Source: Candidatus Nitrosotalea okcheonensis | Lineage (GTDB): Archaea; Thermoproteota; Nitrososphaeria; Nitrososphaerales; Nitrosopumilaceae | Direction: 5' to 3' | Assembly: GCF_900177045.1 (NCBI RefSeq) | Contig: NZ_LT841358.1 | Span: forward strand, 1,451,396-1,515,395 | Length of the DNA: 64,000 nucleotides | In this document: piece by piece, positions 8,682-17,300 of the stretch | Layout: every line of letters starts with the position of its first letter | How positions within the stretch are numbered: the stretch's first letter is position 1 | Position numbers and translations under genes: made by a program | The notes under the pieces: model-generated | What the model saw: the letters and a program-made list of their open reading frames with translations, nothing else | Database searches by the model: none | What the model was told of the DNA's origin: nothing

Positions 8682-10115
8682 TTGTTGAGAGAAGAAGTTT
8701 CGTCGGCTATAACATATGCATTGAGTAAAGGCTTCCAAATTCACCCTGATGCGTTTAAGATATTAGAAAAAATTGACATAAAAGAACTTCAAAGCATAAT
8801 CAAACAGGTTGTTCGGGAAAAAGCTAAACAAAATATGTTTTTAATTAATCAAAGTGATCTCAAAATGTTTGTAGAATCAGAAATAGACGACAGCATGGAA
8901 AATAATCATGTGATTTTATTTGATCCCACGAAAAAGGTTACATCTGCAGAAGGGATTGAAGGTTTTCATGCATTATTCAAGGACAGATATTCAAAACTAC
9001 TTAAAATCATGATGCAACGTTCACAATCAAAGAAACTAACTCCCATCTCAAACGTGACAAATGGTAAGTTAGATGATGAGACTTACATCGCAGGTCTGTT
9101 GATGGATAGGAGGATAGACAGAGATGTTACCAAGATAGTAATTGATGATCCTACAGGCTCAATAGAACTATTAATTTTTAATAAAGAGATACAGGAAACT
9201 GCGAATTCTCTGCAGATTGATCAGTTTGCTATGATATCAATTGCAAGTGGGAAAAATGGAGGATTTTTTGTTAAAGAAATTCTTGTTCCAGATATACCTG
9301 AGCATATAGCAAATCGTTCAAAGAGTGAGACCTATGCTGTATTCATCTCGGATTTACATGTGGGCAGTAAATTCTTTATGGAAAAAGAGTTTACTGAGTT
9401 TGTTTCATGGCTTTCAAGCCCTGATCCTGTAGCAAGAAAGGTCAGATTTGTGCTGGTGGGAGGAGATATTATTGATGGAATAGGCATATTCCCAAATCAA
9501 GACAAGGAGCTCTTGCTATTAGATGTAGACCAACAGATGGCAAAGGCTGCCGAGCTTTTAGATAAGATTCCAAAACACATCAAGGTCTTCATCATTCCAG
9601 GGAACCATGACCCAGGAAGAAGGGCTCTTCCCCAGCCAGCAATTCCAGAAAAGCACAATATGCACCTCTGGAATAGAGAGAATTTCTTCATGTTGGGAAA
9701 TCCCTCTATGCTTGAGCTAAATGGTATAAAGATACTGATGTTTCATGGCCAAAGCCTTGACGATGTTGTTGGCAGTACTCCTGGACTGAGCTATGCACAA
9801 CCAGCAAAAGCCATGCGGGTTTTGCTAAAAACTAGGCATCTTAGTCCAATATATGGTAAGAGAACTCCGATTGCACCAGAGTTGGAAGATATGATGGTGA
9901 TATCTGAAGTTCCAGATATCTTACATTCTGGTCACATACATGTTGTTGAGCTTGACATGTACAAGGGAACACTAATTGTAAACTCTGGTGCATGGCAAAG
10001 CCAGACTCCATTCCAAGCCAGCGTTGGAATTAGCCCTACTCCGGGAATCGCCATTATTGTGAACCTTGCCACAATGAAGGTTTTTACAAAAAACTTTACA
10101 GACAATTCTAGCTAA
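8682..10115 (+). CDS. polB: D-family DNA polymerase small subunit (DP1)
   Basis: The 3'-5' exonuclease subunit of PolD, the probable main replicative polymerase. An N-terminal helical region and an OB-fold (about 130-205) precede the calcineurin-like phosphoesterase domain. Metal-binding motifs are SDLHVG (223-228), GGDIID (260-265), GNHDPGRR (307-314), the FHGQSLDD region and SGHIHV near 417. All catalytic residues look intact, so the exonuclease is probably active. The start is TTG at 8682 or 8685, fitted to the TATA-like box 26 nt upstream. It converges on orc1 with 2 bp between stops. The large subunit lies 4.3 kb away at 14391. Confidence 0.96.
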   Translation: MLREEVSSAITYALSKGFQIHPDAFKILEKIDIKELQSIIKQVVREKAKQNMFLINQSDLKMFVESEIDDSMENNHVILFDPTKKVTSAEGIEGFHALFKDRYSKLLKIMMQRSQSKKLTPISNVTNGKLDDETYIAGLLMDRRIDRDVTKIVIDDPTGSIELLIFNKEIQETANSLQIDQFAMISIASGKNGGFFVKEILVPDIPEHIANRSKSETYAVFISDLHVGSKFFMEKEFTEFVSWLSSPDPVARKVRFVLVGGDIIDGIGIFPNQDKELLLLDVDQQMAKAAELLDKIPKHIKVFIIPGNHDPGRRALPQPAIPEKHNMHLWNRENFFMLGNPSMLELNGIKILMFHGQSLDDVVGSTPGLSYAQPAKAMRVLLKTRHLSPIYGKRTPIAPELEDMMVISEVPDILHSGHIHVVELDMYKGTLIVNSGAWQSQTPFQASVGISPTPGIAIIVNLATMKVFTKNFTDNSS

Positions 10116-10117
10116 GA

Positions 10118-11359
10118 TCACAGGAGATCTTCTAAGGCCAGATCTTCCTTGAATGCTTTTTTCACTATATCGGCGTTTAGTGTAAGATTGAATTTTTTTG
10201 TCCTTCCATGCATTCCTTGATGAATAATTTTTCCTGTGATTAATCCAGTCATTTCTATTTCACTTAGCATTTGTGTAATTCTACGTTGGGTTAGTTCTTT
10301 TTGTCTTGTAATTTTACAGAGGTTTTTGTATGATTGATATATCTCGCCGGTTGTGTTTCCGCTTGCCTTCATTACTGCAAGTATGAGTAGTTTTTCATGT
10401 AAGGGATATGAATTCAATGCGGTGGTTTCCTTATCTTCTTCCATCTTAAGAGAGGCTCTTCGTATGTGGGCTTCCTTTACTGTATCAGATTGTTCACGTT
10501 CTGCAATCTCACCTGCAACACGCAAAAGATCAATTGCTCTCCTTGCATCCCCATGTTCTTGGCCAGACATAGCAGAACATAGGTTTAGGGCTGCTTGGTC
10601 CACAGTATCTGGTATAAAGGCTACCTTGATACGTTCTTCAAGTATTTCATTGATTTGCCCAACAGTATAGTTGGTAAAGATTACCTCTTCCTCACTCAAA
10701 CTGCTTAAGACTCTAGGGTCCAGGCGTTCTTTGAATGTGAGATCATTAGAAATTCCGATTAGGGTTAATGTGCCTTTTTTAAGCCTCTCGTTGGCTCTAG
10801 TTAGTGAATAAAATACATCTTTGCCTGACTTGGAAACAAGTTCTACAAGATAATCGATCTCATCGATTACAAATACTGTGTTTAGGCTATTTTTCTCAAT
10901 TACTGAAATAATGCGATTGAATACTTCACTAATTGAAAGTCCTGTAGAAGGTAATTCTTTTTGTGATGTTAGACCTAGTTGTCTGCCCAATTTTACTAGT
11001 AATCCGTAGAGGGTTGTCTCTTCTTTTGCATTAGCATAAAGTAGTTGAATTGGGAAAGAATTGTCCTTTACTCGTTCTTGTATCTTGCCAAGAACTTTCT
11101 TTACTACTAGAGTTTTCCCCGTACCGGGCTTTCCATAAACTAGTAGGTTAGAAGGACGTGATTTTTTTAATAGTGGTAATAATGATTGGGTGACTTTTTT
11201 TTGTTCATCTTCACGGTGTAAAATTACATCTGGAATAAATGTAAAATGTAAGACTTCACGATTTTTGAATAGGGATTTTCCACTTTGAGCATCATCTAGT
11301 AATTTATCAATTGGATCTTTTGTCATTGACGCACACACCATTGTTTCTTCTCTATCCAC
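10118..11359 (-). CDS. cdc6: Orc1/Cdc6 replication initiator
   Basis: The origin-recognition AAA+ ATPase of 413 residues. Walker A GKPGTGKT is near 76-83 and Walker B VFVIDEID near 168. Sensor-type LIGISNDL and the arginine-rich DARRAIDLL (sensor 2) are present. A C-terminal winged helix (about 320-413, QRRITQMLSEIEMTGLI) contacts DNA. The frame opens with GTG 11359; ATG 11341 and 11326 are alternatives that leave the AAA+ core intact. A TATA-like TAATTAATTG lies at 11375-11385. The gene faces away from the origin-like region 11400-11780, which carries ORB-like repeats this protein would bind. Confidence 0.96.
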   Translation of the reverse strand: MDREETMVCASMTKDPIDKLLDDAQSGKSLFKNREVLHFTFIPDVILHREDEQKKVTQSLLPLLKKSRPSNLLVYGKPGTGKTLVVKKVLGKIQERVKDNSFPIQLLYANAKEETTLYGLLVKLGRQLGLTSQKELPSTGLSISEVFNRIISVIEKNSLNTVFVIDEIDYLVELVSKSGKDVFYSLTRANERLKKGTLTLIGISNDLTFKERLDPRVLSSLSEEEVIFTNYTVGQINEILEERIKVAFIPDTVDQAALNLCSAMSGQEHGDARRAIDLLRVAGEIAEREQSDTVKEAHIRRASLKMEEDKETTALNSYPLHEKLLILAVMKASGNTTGEIYQSYKNLCKITRQKELTQRRITQMLSEIEMTGLITGKIIHQGMHGRTKKFNLTLNADIVKKAFKEDLALEDLL

Positions 11360-11406
11360 ATATGGATTCTACTCAATTAATTAGATTAGAATAGAATAAC
11401 TAAACC

Positions 11407-11462
11407 AAATTTAGTATATCATTAATTATTTTTATTTTTATTAAAAAAATTTTTTTAATAAA
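11407..11462. other. AT-rich candidate duplex-unwinding element
   Basis: Fifty-six bases made almost wholly of A and T, including seven- and eight-base A and T runs, lie between the orc1 promoter and the ORB-like repeats. The composition stands out from both flanks. Its role as unwinding element is inferred from its place in the origin. Confidence 0.6.
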
Positions 11463-11556
11463 GCTAGAGTGGAAGTATAGGTGTGTGAGTCTTCCTAATA
11501 GGTATTAACAATTAGTGAACTTTCTGTTAATATTAGGTCTTGAAAAGCCAGAAATG

Positions 11557-11581
11557 ACCCCCTTATTTCCAGTCCAGGCGT
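11557..11581 (+). repeat. ORB-like origin repeat, copy 1
   Basis: An exact 25-bp match to the copy at 11619-11643. Core TTTCCAGTCCAGGCGT is preceded by a C-run and TTA. The C-run resembles the G/C-run beside archaeal ORB cores. Same orientation as copy 2, 62 bp apart (about six helical turns), so bound initiators would lie on one face. Confidence 0.75.
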
Positions 11582-11600
11582 GAAGATGACTCTTAACATT

Positions 11601-11776
11601 GTTAACATCCTAAAGAATACCCCCTTATTTCCAGTCCAGGCGTCAGTTTTGAGTATTTTTAAATATAAAGCCAAAAGGGCTGTTAAGGTATCAATCACAT
11701 CCATTCGTGGCCTAGGCAGTGAATGTTAACAAACCTCTATGTTAACAATTCTTCTATGATCTATTCAAGTGTTAAC
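11601..11776. repeat. cluster of four GTTAAC palindromes
   Basis: GTTAAC occurs at 11601-11606, 11725-11730, 11741-11746 and 11771-11776, with half-matches (TTAACA, TGTTAA) between. Four hits in 176 bp is far above chance for a 6-mer. The last three stand immediately ahead of the gene at 11797. They may be sites for an unidentified DNA-binding protein, possibly that gene's product. Confidence 0.6.
11619..11643 (+). repeat. ORB-like origin repeat, copy 2
   Basis: Identical over 25 bp to copy 1 (11557-11581) and in the same direction. No inverted copy was found nearby, unlike the paired inverted ORBs of some crenarchaeal origins. Confidence 0.75.
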
Positions 11777-11796
11777 GGGTTACCAGATCGATCTCA

Positions 11797-12195
11797 ATGG
11801 CCAGAAAAAGAATTAGAATAGACTTGGAAGACTCGGATGGAGCCAAATACAACTTTAGCCTAGAGGGTAATGTTACTCGTGAAAAGATGTTAAAAATATT
11901 TGAACTGATGAACCTTATGAATATAGAAGAGCCAGAGGGAGGAGGAGTACCATTGGACTCTATAGGAGCCAAGATCTGGAATATTATAGATAAGAATTTT
12001 CCCATGGGAAAATTTACCTCTTCAATGATATTGGAAAAATATGAAGATGAGTATGAAGAACCAATTAAGCTGAGCGTGATTTCCACCTATCTATCCAGAT
12101 TTGCAGTAAAGGGTAAGGTGATGAGAGAAAAACAGGGAAAAGAGTGGGCCTACCAAATACTAAAGATAGCCCAAAGGGAAAAGAGTGGGCCCTAA
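11797..12195 (+). CDS. origin-adjacent winged-helix-like protein
   Basis: A 132-residue protein not recognised by name. Residues 1-40 (ARKRIRIDLEDSDGAKYNFSLEG) suggest a beta hairpin. Residues about 58-125 look like a winged helix: TSSMILEKYEDEY, then LSVISTYLSRFAVKGKVMREKQGKEWAYQI, where the second phrase resembles a recognition helix plus wing. It begins directly beside the origin repeats and GTTAAC palindromes, so an origin-binding or self-regulating role is plausible. The final codons lie in a 17-bp direct repeat (12134-12150 and 12175-12191), so the C-terminus may have changed recently. It converges on the AbrB-like gene with overlapping stops. Confidence 0.7.
   Translation: MARKRIRIDLEDSDGAKYNFSLEGNVTREKMLKIFELMNLMNIEEPEGGGVPLDSIGAKIWNIIDKNFPMGKFTSSMILEKYEDEYEEPIKLSVISTYLSRFAVKGKVMREKQGKEWAYQILKIAQREKSGP
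12134..12191 (+). repeat. 17-bp direct repeat at gene end
   Basis: AGGGAAAAGAGTGGGCC occurs at 12134-12150 and again at 12175-12191, at different reading-frame phases. The second copy supplies the last codons of the gene at 11797. It looks like a short duplication that set a new C-terminus. Confidence 0.6.
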
Positions 12196-12344
12196 GAAAT
12201 TACTACCTTTTTGACCACAAGATGATCTTCTTCTATTGTGATCCTGACGTAATCTCCTTTCTGAAGTTCCAAGAATTTTCTAAAGTCTTTGGGAATTGAG
12301 ATTGTTCCCGCAGTAGTTATTTTAATTAGTTGTTCATTAGGCAT
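12192..12344 (-). CDS. AbrB/SpoVT-type small DNA-binding protein
   Basis: A 50-residue protein beginning MPNEQLIKITTAGTISIPKD. The swapped-hairpin AbrB fold is clear: IKITTAGTISIPKDFRKFL, then LQKGDYVRITIEEDHLVV. Such proteins act as dimers, as transcription regulators or antitoxins. No toxin gene adjoins it, so a regulator is more likely. Its stop overlaps that of the plus-strand gene ending at 12195. A TATA-like AATTTATAATT lies around 12375-12385, though that is slightly far for a leaderless start. Confidence 0.85.
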   Translation of the reverse strand: MPNEQLIKITTAGTISIPKDFRKFLELQKGDYVRITIEEDHLVVKKVVIS

Positions 12345-12518
12345 GTTATTATATTATAAGAACAATAATTTAAGAATTTATAATTATCTAAGATTATTAA
12401 ATTATCATGATTTTTAACGAGTTTGGTAGAAAATTAAAGAGATTACGAATTAATCAATTAGAAAATGACTGGGACAAGTCCCTAATTCTCTGATCTGAAA
12501 ACTATTGTATTCTAAAAG

Positions 12519-13079
12519 TTATTGGGCTGGAGCCATCTTGACAATCCCTATTCTTGTAAGACCCTTATCAGTTATTTTATAAGAAAATGGCTTTGTTGTC
12601 ATATCTCTTTCGACCAAGCCCTCCTCAAACAACTTCTTTAACATCCGTGACGTATGCTCTCTGGTCCTTCCTAACGTGACTTGGATATCACGTGATGTCA
12701 TAGATTTCTCTGTGATTAATCGTAGAACATGATCAGTGACATTTCCAAATTGCATATTCTGGATTCTCTCTCTTGGCTTCTCTTCTCTAGTCGTTACCGG
12801 CGGCTCTTGTTGCACTTTTTGTTCCTTGGGCTTTGGAATTTGTGCTTGCGGAATTTCTTGTGTTTCTTGTGCCATTTCTACTGAATCTAAACGAATTTTC
12901 ATATCAATTAACAAATTTTCATAATACTGTAAGCGTTCTGTTAGAATTTTTGCATTTTTAGCATCTGATGTCAGTCGTGGCTTTATTTTGTTGTATGCTG
13001 TAATAGCTACTAGTCCACCAATAAATGATGCAAATATACCTAAAATGACCCCTACATCTGGTATGTCTACTAACATCAC
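12519..13079 (-). CDS. membrane-tethered winged-helix DNA-binding protein
   Basis: A 186-residue protein in three parts. An N-terminal membrane segment (VGVILGIFASFIGGLVAITAY, about 8-28) is followed by a coiled coil with a Pro/Gln/Glu-rich linker (about 40-105). A C-terminal winged helix (about 112-180) contains SRDIQVTLGRTREHTSRMLKKL as the helix-turn-helix and VERDMTTKPFSYKITDKG as the wing. This layout holds a DNA-binding domain at the membrane. It may be a one-component regulator or a DNA-membrane tether; its place about 0.8 kb from the origin makes the latter worth testing. ATGs at 13079 and 13076 are equivalent. Confidence 0.8.
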   Translation of the reverse strand: MMLVDIPDVGVILGIFASFIGGLVAITAYNKIKPRLTSDAKNAKILTERLQYYENLLIDMKIRLDSVEMAQETQEIPQAQIPKPKEQKVQQEPPVTTREEKPRERIQNMQFGNVTDHVLRLITEKSMTSRDIQVTLGRTREHTSRMLKKLFEEGLVERDMTTKPFSYKITDKGLTRIGIVKMAPAQ

Positions 13080-13210
13080 GATGTAACATCAGATGATGTG
13101 ATTTATCATGTTTGAATAAAATTATTTTACATCTTACACATCAATATCAAACATATTTGTCACAACTTATCACAACCCTTCACCAAAATATGCCTAATTT
13201 TGAAGCCAAA

Positions 13211-13573
13211 TTATAGGTTACAGGTTCGTTTTAGTAATTCCTGTATCACAGACATGATTTGTTCCTCACGTTCTGGAAAAACATCACTACTTTGTATCAC
13301 AGAAACCTGTTCGGAAAGGCGATTTATCACATCTATATCATCATCACTGAGCACACCTAGGCTCCTAAGTAGGATCCACGAATAACATAGTGCAGTCAAC
13401 TTGTCTTTAGATTGAGTTACTTGTCGGTAAAATGCCCCTTTACTAATAGTAAACTGTGAATCGACAAGGTTTCTACGTTTTAAAATAATTGCAATTTGTC
13501 TTTCAGTAAACAATGATTTTTTTATAATTTGCCTAATAATATTACTAAAATTATCATCAGGGAGATTGCTCAT
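13211..13573 (-). CDS. small helical DNA-binding-like protein
   Basis: About 120 residues, all-helical in appearance. FSNIIRQIIKKSLFTERQIAIILKRR looks like a helix-turn-helix. ISKGAFYRQVTQSKDKLTALCYSWILLRSLGVLSDDDI follows, and ends in a helical EREEQIMSVIQELLKR. No known family is recognised. The ATG at 13573 is preferred over 13603 because a TATA-like TTGAATATAGT (13592-13602) lies about 25 nt upstream. It is divergent from GGGP synthase with 66 bp between starts. Confidence 0.7.
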   Translation of the reverse strand: MSNLPDDNFSNIIRQIIKKSLFTERQIAIILKRRNLVDSQFTISKGAFYRQVTQSKDKLTALCYSWILLRSLGVLSDDDIDVINRLSEQVSVIQSSDVFPEREEQIMSVIQELLKRTCNL

Positions 13574-13639
13574 AGCTATACAGATTTGTATAACTATATT
13601 CAATTAAACTTTTAATCAATAGATATTCAACCATTCCTT

Positions 13640-14389
13640 ATGCAACAAACGGAGAATTATCTTCATACTACACGGAAGAAAAAGGGAACACTTCTTTTTG
13701 TGTTAATAGATTCTGAAAATTCTGCAGGACACTCTGCTTCAACATTGGCAAAAGAAGCGGAAAAAAATGGCGCCTCTGCAATTTTGGTTGGCGGCTCATC
13801 AGCTACTGATCAACTCACTATGACTGAGACCGTATCTAGTATCAAAAAATCAGTCAAGATACCTGTAATTCTCTTTCCTGGAAACGTTACAGGCGTGGTT
13901 CCTGGTGCTGATGCAATACTTTTTAGCTCACTTTTGAACTCGGATAATCCATATTTTATATCACAGGCACAAGCCTTGGGAGCACCAAGCGTTCTAAAAT
14001 TTGGCCTCGAACCTCTTCCTACAGCCTATATCATTATTGGTGAAGGAACCACTGTATGGCATGTAGGCTCGGTGAGAACAATTCCCTTTGACAAGCCAAG
14101 CCTAGCCGTCATGTATGCTTTGTCTGCCCAATTCATGGGAATGCGATTCGTGTATTTAGAAGCAGGCTCTGGAGCCAAATCTAATGTGAAACCTGAAATG
14201 GTTGCTGCAGTAAGGAAACTTTTCAAGGGATTTCTTATAGTAGGTGGAGGCATTCGCAGTCCAGAAACCGCCGAGGCAGTGGCAAAAGCTGGAGCAGACG
14301 CTATCGTAATTGGAACTTTCATCGAAAAGGGCGGAAGTTTCAAAACAATTTCCGATATCGTAAAAGCCATCCAATCCATAAGGAAATAA
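13640..14389 (+). CDS. geranylgeranylglyceryl phosphate synthase
   Basis: Makes the first ether bond of archaeal membrane lipids by joining geranylgeranyl diphosphate to sn-glycerol-1-phosphate. It is a TIM barrel of 249 residues. LIDSENSAGHSA near the N-terminus replaces the usual DPxK-type loop. GGSSATDQ, ILFPGNVTGVVPGADAILF, YLEAGSGA and the phosphate-binding GGGIRSPETAEAVAKAGAD are diagnostic. It ends one base before the PolD large-subunit start, so lipid and replication genes share a transcript. Confidence 0.94.
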   Translation: MQQTENYLHTTRKKKGTLLFVLIDSENSAGHSASTLAKEAEKNGASAILVGGSSATDQLTMTETVSSIKKSVKIPVILFPGNVTGVVPGADAILFSSLLNSDNPYFISQAQALGAPSVLKFGLEPLPTAYIIIGEGTTVWHVGSVRTIPFDKPSLAVMYALSAQFMGMRFVYLEAGSGAKSNVKPEMVAAVRKLFKGFLIVGGGIRSPETAEAVAKAGADAIVIGTFIEKGGSFKTISDIVKAIQSIRK

Positions 14390-14390
14390 C

Positions 14391-17300
14391 ATGTCTGAGA
14401 ACCTAGCATTGAGACTTGAAGAGGTCCCAATGCCTCAAGATTACTTTGGGTATTATACCAAGATATCAGAGAAAGTCTTTACTATTTTTGAACAAGCCGC
14501 GTCTGCCAAGGCAACACTCGCAGATTCTTCTGGGATGGTGGAACCAAAGATCGCTTTTGATCTTGCAGATCGTGTATCGAAGATGCACGACATTGACGTA
14601 ACTGACAATCTGAGGGCTCTCATTCAAAATACCACTAAAGAATTGGCTGCACTGAGGCTTGCAGAAGATATAGCCCAAGGCAAGTATTCAGGACCAGATA
14701 CAGATCTTCAAGAAAAACTTGATCTTGCAGTGCGTGTGGCTTTGGCCATAGTTACAGAAGGAGTCACAATTGCCCCACTTCAAGGCATAAGTGAGGTTCT
14801 GATCAAGAAAAATGCAGATGGCACTGAATATCTATCTGTATCATTTGCAGGTCCTATCAGATCAGCAGGTGGAACAGAGGCTGCATCCACCATGCTCATT
14901 GCGGATCATGTACGAAAGATAGCTGGACTTTCAAAATATCAGGCAAATTCATTTGATGATGAGACTGGACGATTTGTAGAAGAGTTGAGGGTGTACGAAA
15001 GAGAAGTTGGGAGCTTTCAATTCCATGTTCCTGATCAGGATGTGATAAATGTCATCTCTAATCTTCCAGTAGAACTTGATGGTGTAGATACCGACCTAGT
15101 TGAGATTGTGAGCCACAGAAACATGGTACGAATAGGTACCAATAGAGTTAGAGGAGGTGCACTTCGTGTTCTAAATGATGGCCTAATCGGCAGATCTCGC
15201 AAACTACTCAAACTCATTGAATTATACAAACTCGATGGCTGGGACTGGCTCAAAGATCTCAAGGGAGCCATTCAGACAGGAGATGCTGATGCAGCAGCCC
15301 ATAGGATGAGAGAGGTGATTACAGGAAGATCAGTACTTTCTATGCCTAAGAAGCTTGGGGGATTTCGACTAAGATATGGCCGTGCCTGCAATACTGGATT
15401 TGCTTCAATTGGTATTCATCCAGTAGTTGCAGAAATACTTGACCATACAATAGCAGTAGGCACCCAGATTAAGCTTGATGTACCTGGAAAGGCCTCGACA
15501 GTAGCCTTTGTGGACTCGATTGATACGCCCATTGTCAGACTAGTCAATGGAAATGTTGTAAAAATAAGGGATACTGCACATGGGGTTTCCCTAAAGCCAC
15601 AAATTGCAAAGATTTTGCATCTTGGTGATATTTTGATTAGCTATGGAGACTTTTTAGAAAACAATGCTGAGCTTATACCAACTGGATATGTGGAAGAGTT
15701 TTGGGCTCAGGAACTACAAGATAAAGTATCCGAGTACGAACCAAATGACACTGAACTTCTGAGTTATGTATCAAAGATACCAGATCTGGAAGAAGCCTTT
15801 AGGATATCATTGAATTTTGGCATTGGTCTTCATCCACATTATCTGTACTATTGGGATCAAATTTCAATTGAAGAATTTGAAAAAATTCTCAAACCTACAA
15901 AATTTGATTCAGACCTTATCATTTATTCCATGGATACAAAAGATGTTCTGGAAAAATTGGGTGTTCCACATGAAATTGCAGGAAACACTCTTCTGCTAAA
16001 AGATATAGAAGCCAAGATCTTTTTCTATTTGTTATTTAGAAAGCAAATTCAGCTTGAAAAAGATCTTTCTGTCCCACAAATCATAACAAAATCATCTGGC
16101 ATAAAAATACCAAATAAATTTTCAACCTCTATTGGAGTGAGGGTAGGAAGACCAGAAAAAGCTGCACTACGAAAAATGAAGCCCCCGGTACATACTTTAT
16201 TTCCAGTGGGAAACAAGGGTGGAGCATCCCGTGATTTACTCAAGGCAGCAAAACAGCCTAACTTTTACTGTAACATATACAACAGATTCTGCAAAAAGTG
16301 TAATGTCCCTTCTATTAGTATAGCATGTCCCAAATGTAACACAAAAACAAGTACGATTTTCATATGTAACAAGTGCAGAGATGAACTTGAGACGGACTAT
16401 TGCACAAAATGCAAGAGCAGGGCACATGGGCACTCGTATCGCTCATTTCCTCTCAAAGATCTCTTGTATGCTGCTCAAGAGAAGACTGGATTTAGGGCCC
16501 AGGAGCCATTCAAGGGTGTAAAGGAGCTCATAAACCAAGACAGGGTACCAGAACCGCTTGAAAAGGGTCTAATAAGGCAAAGTCTTGGACTTAATGTCTT
16601 CAAGGATGGAACGATAAGATTTGATACAACCAACGCACCTCTCTCGCATTTTAAACCATCTTGGATTGGAACAACTCCAGAAAAACTAGTTGATCTTGGA
16701 TATACCCATGATGCAAACGGCGATCCGCTACAAAACTCTAATCAACTCGTTGAGCTAAGAGTGCAGGACGTAATAATACCCAAAGAGTGTGGAGACAGTC
16801 TTGTTTCTGTCTGTCAATATATTGACCGAGAACTTACAAAACTTTTTGGCCGTCAGCCGTTTTACAATGTGAAAAGTACTGACGATCTTGTGGGCCACCT
16901 CATAATTGGTCTTGCACCGCATACATCTGTTGGAATTGTGGGTAGAATAATTGGATATACCAATACCCAAGTGTGCCTTGGAACTGCGGTATGGCATTCT
17001 GCAAAAAGACGTGATGCTGACGGTGATGCAGATTCTATCATGTTATTAATGGACAGTCTTCTTAATTTCTCAAGATTATTTTTGTCTGACAGAATAGGCG
17101 GACTGATGGATGCACCACTTCTTGTTCAACCTATTGTAATTCCACAAGAAGTACAAAGACAAGCTCACAACTTTGAGGTTGTAAAGACTTACCCACTTTC
17201 ATTCTTTGAGGCTACACTTAGAAGGGAAAAGGCAAGTGAGATCAAAGATGTTGAGATCCTAAAATCAAGATTAGAAACAGAAAAACAATTTCTTGGACAT

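Larger units (their letters stand above)
11400..11780. other. oriC: probable chromosomal replication origin (oriC)
   Basis: The non-coding stretch beside orc1 has the parts expected of an archaeal origin. There is a very AT-rich block (11407-11462, long A and T runs) suited to unwinding. Two exact 25-bp direct repeats contain a TTTCCAGTCCAGGCGT core, resembling the TTCCAGTGGAAA core of crenarchaeal origin recognition boxes. Four perfect GTTAAC palindromes are also present. An open frame over it (minus strand 11495-11704) merely reads through the repeats. The assignment rests on position, composition and motif resemblance; origin activity is inferred. Confidence 0.8.

Noticed and set aside
11557-11643. 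Two 25-bp repeats as a tiny CRISPR array
   Set aside because: Only two copies, a 37-bp spacer rich in GTTAAC-like sequence, no cas gene, and an ORB-like core next to orc1; an origin explains them better.
11495-11704. Minus-strand open frame of 69 codons in the origin
   Set aside because: It runs through both origin repeats (the encoded TGNKGVFF and TPGLEIRG come from the repeat in different frames), and no start signal or family resemblance is seen.
12407-12493. Small plus-strand frame MIFNEFGRKLKRLRINQL... (28 codons) with TATA-like sequence upstream
   Set aside because: Very short and without recognisable motif; kept only as a note. The GGGACAAGTCCC palindrome within it may be regulatory.
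14026-14430. Minus-strand 134-codon frame over GGGP synthase
   Set aside because: Overlaps a certain gene completely, no family resemblance.
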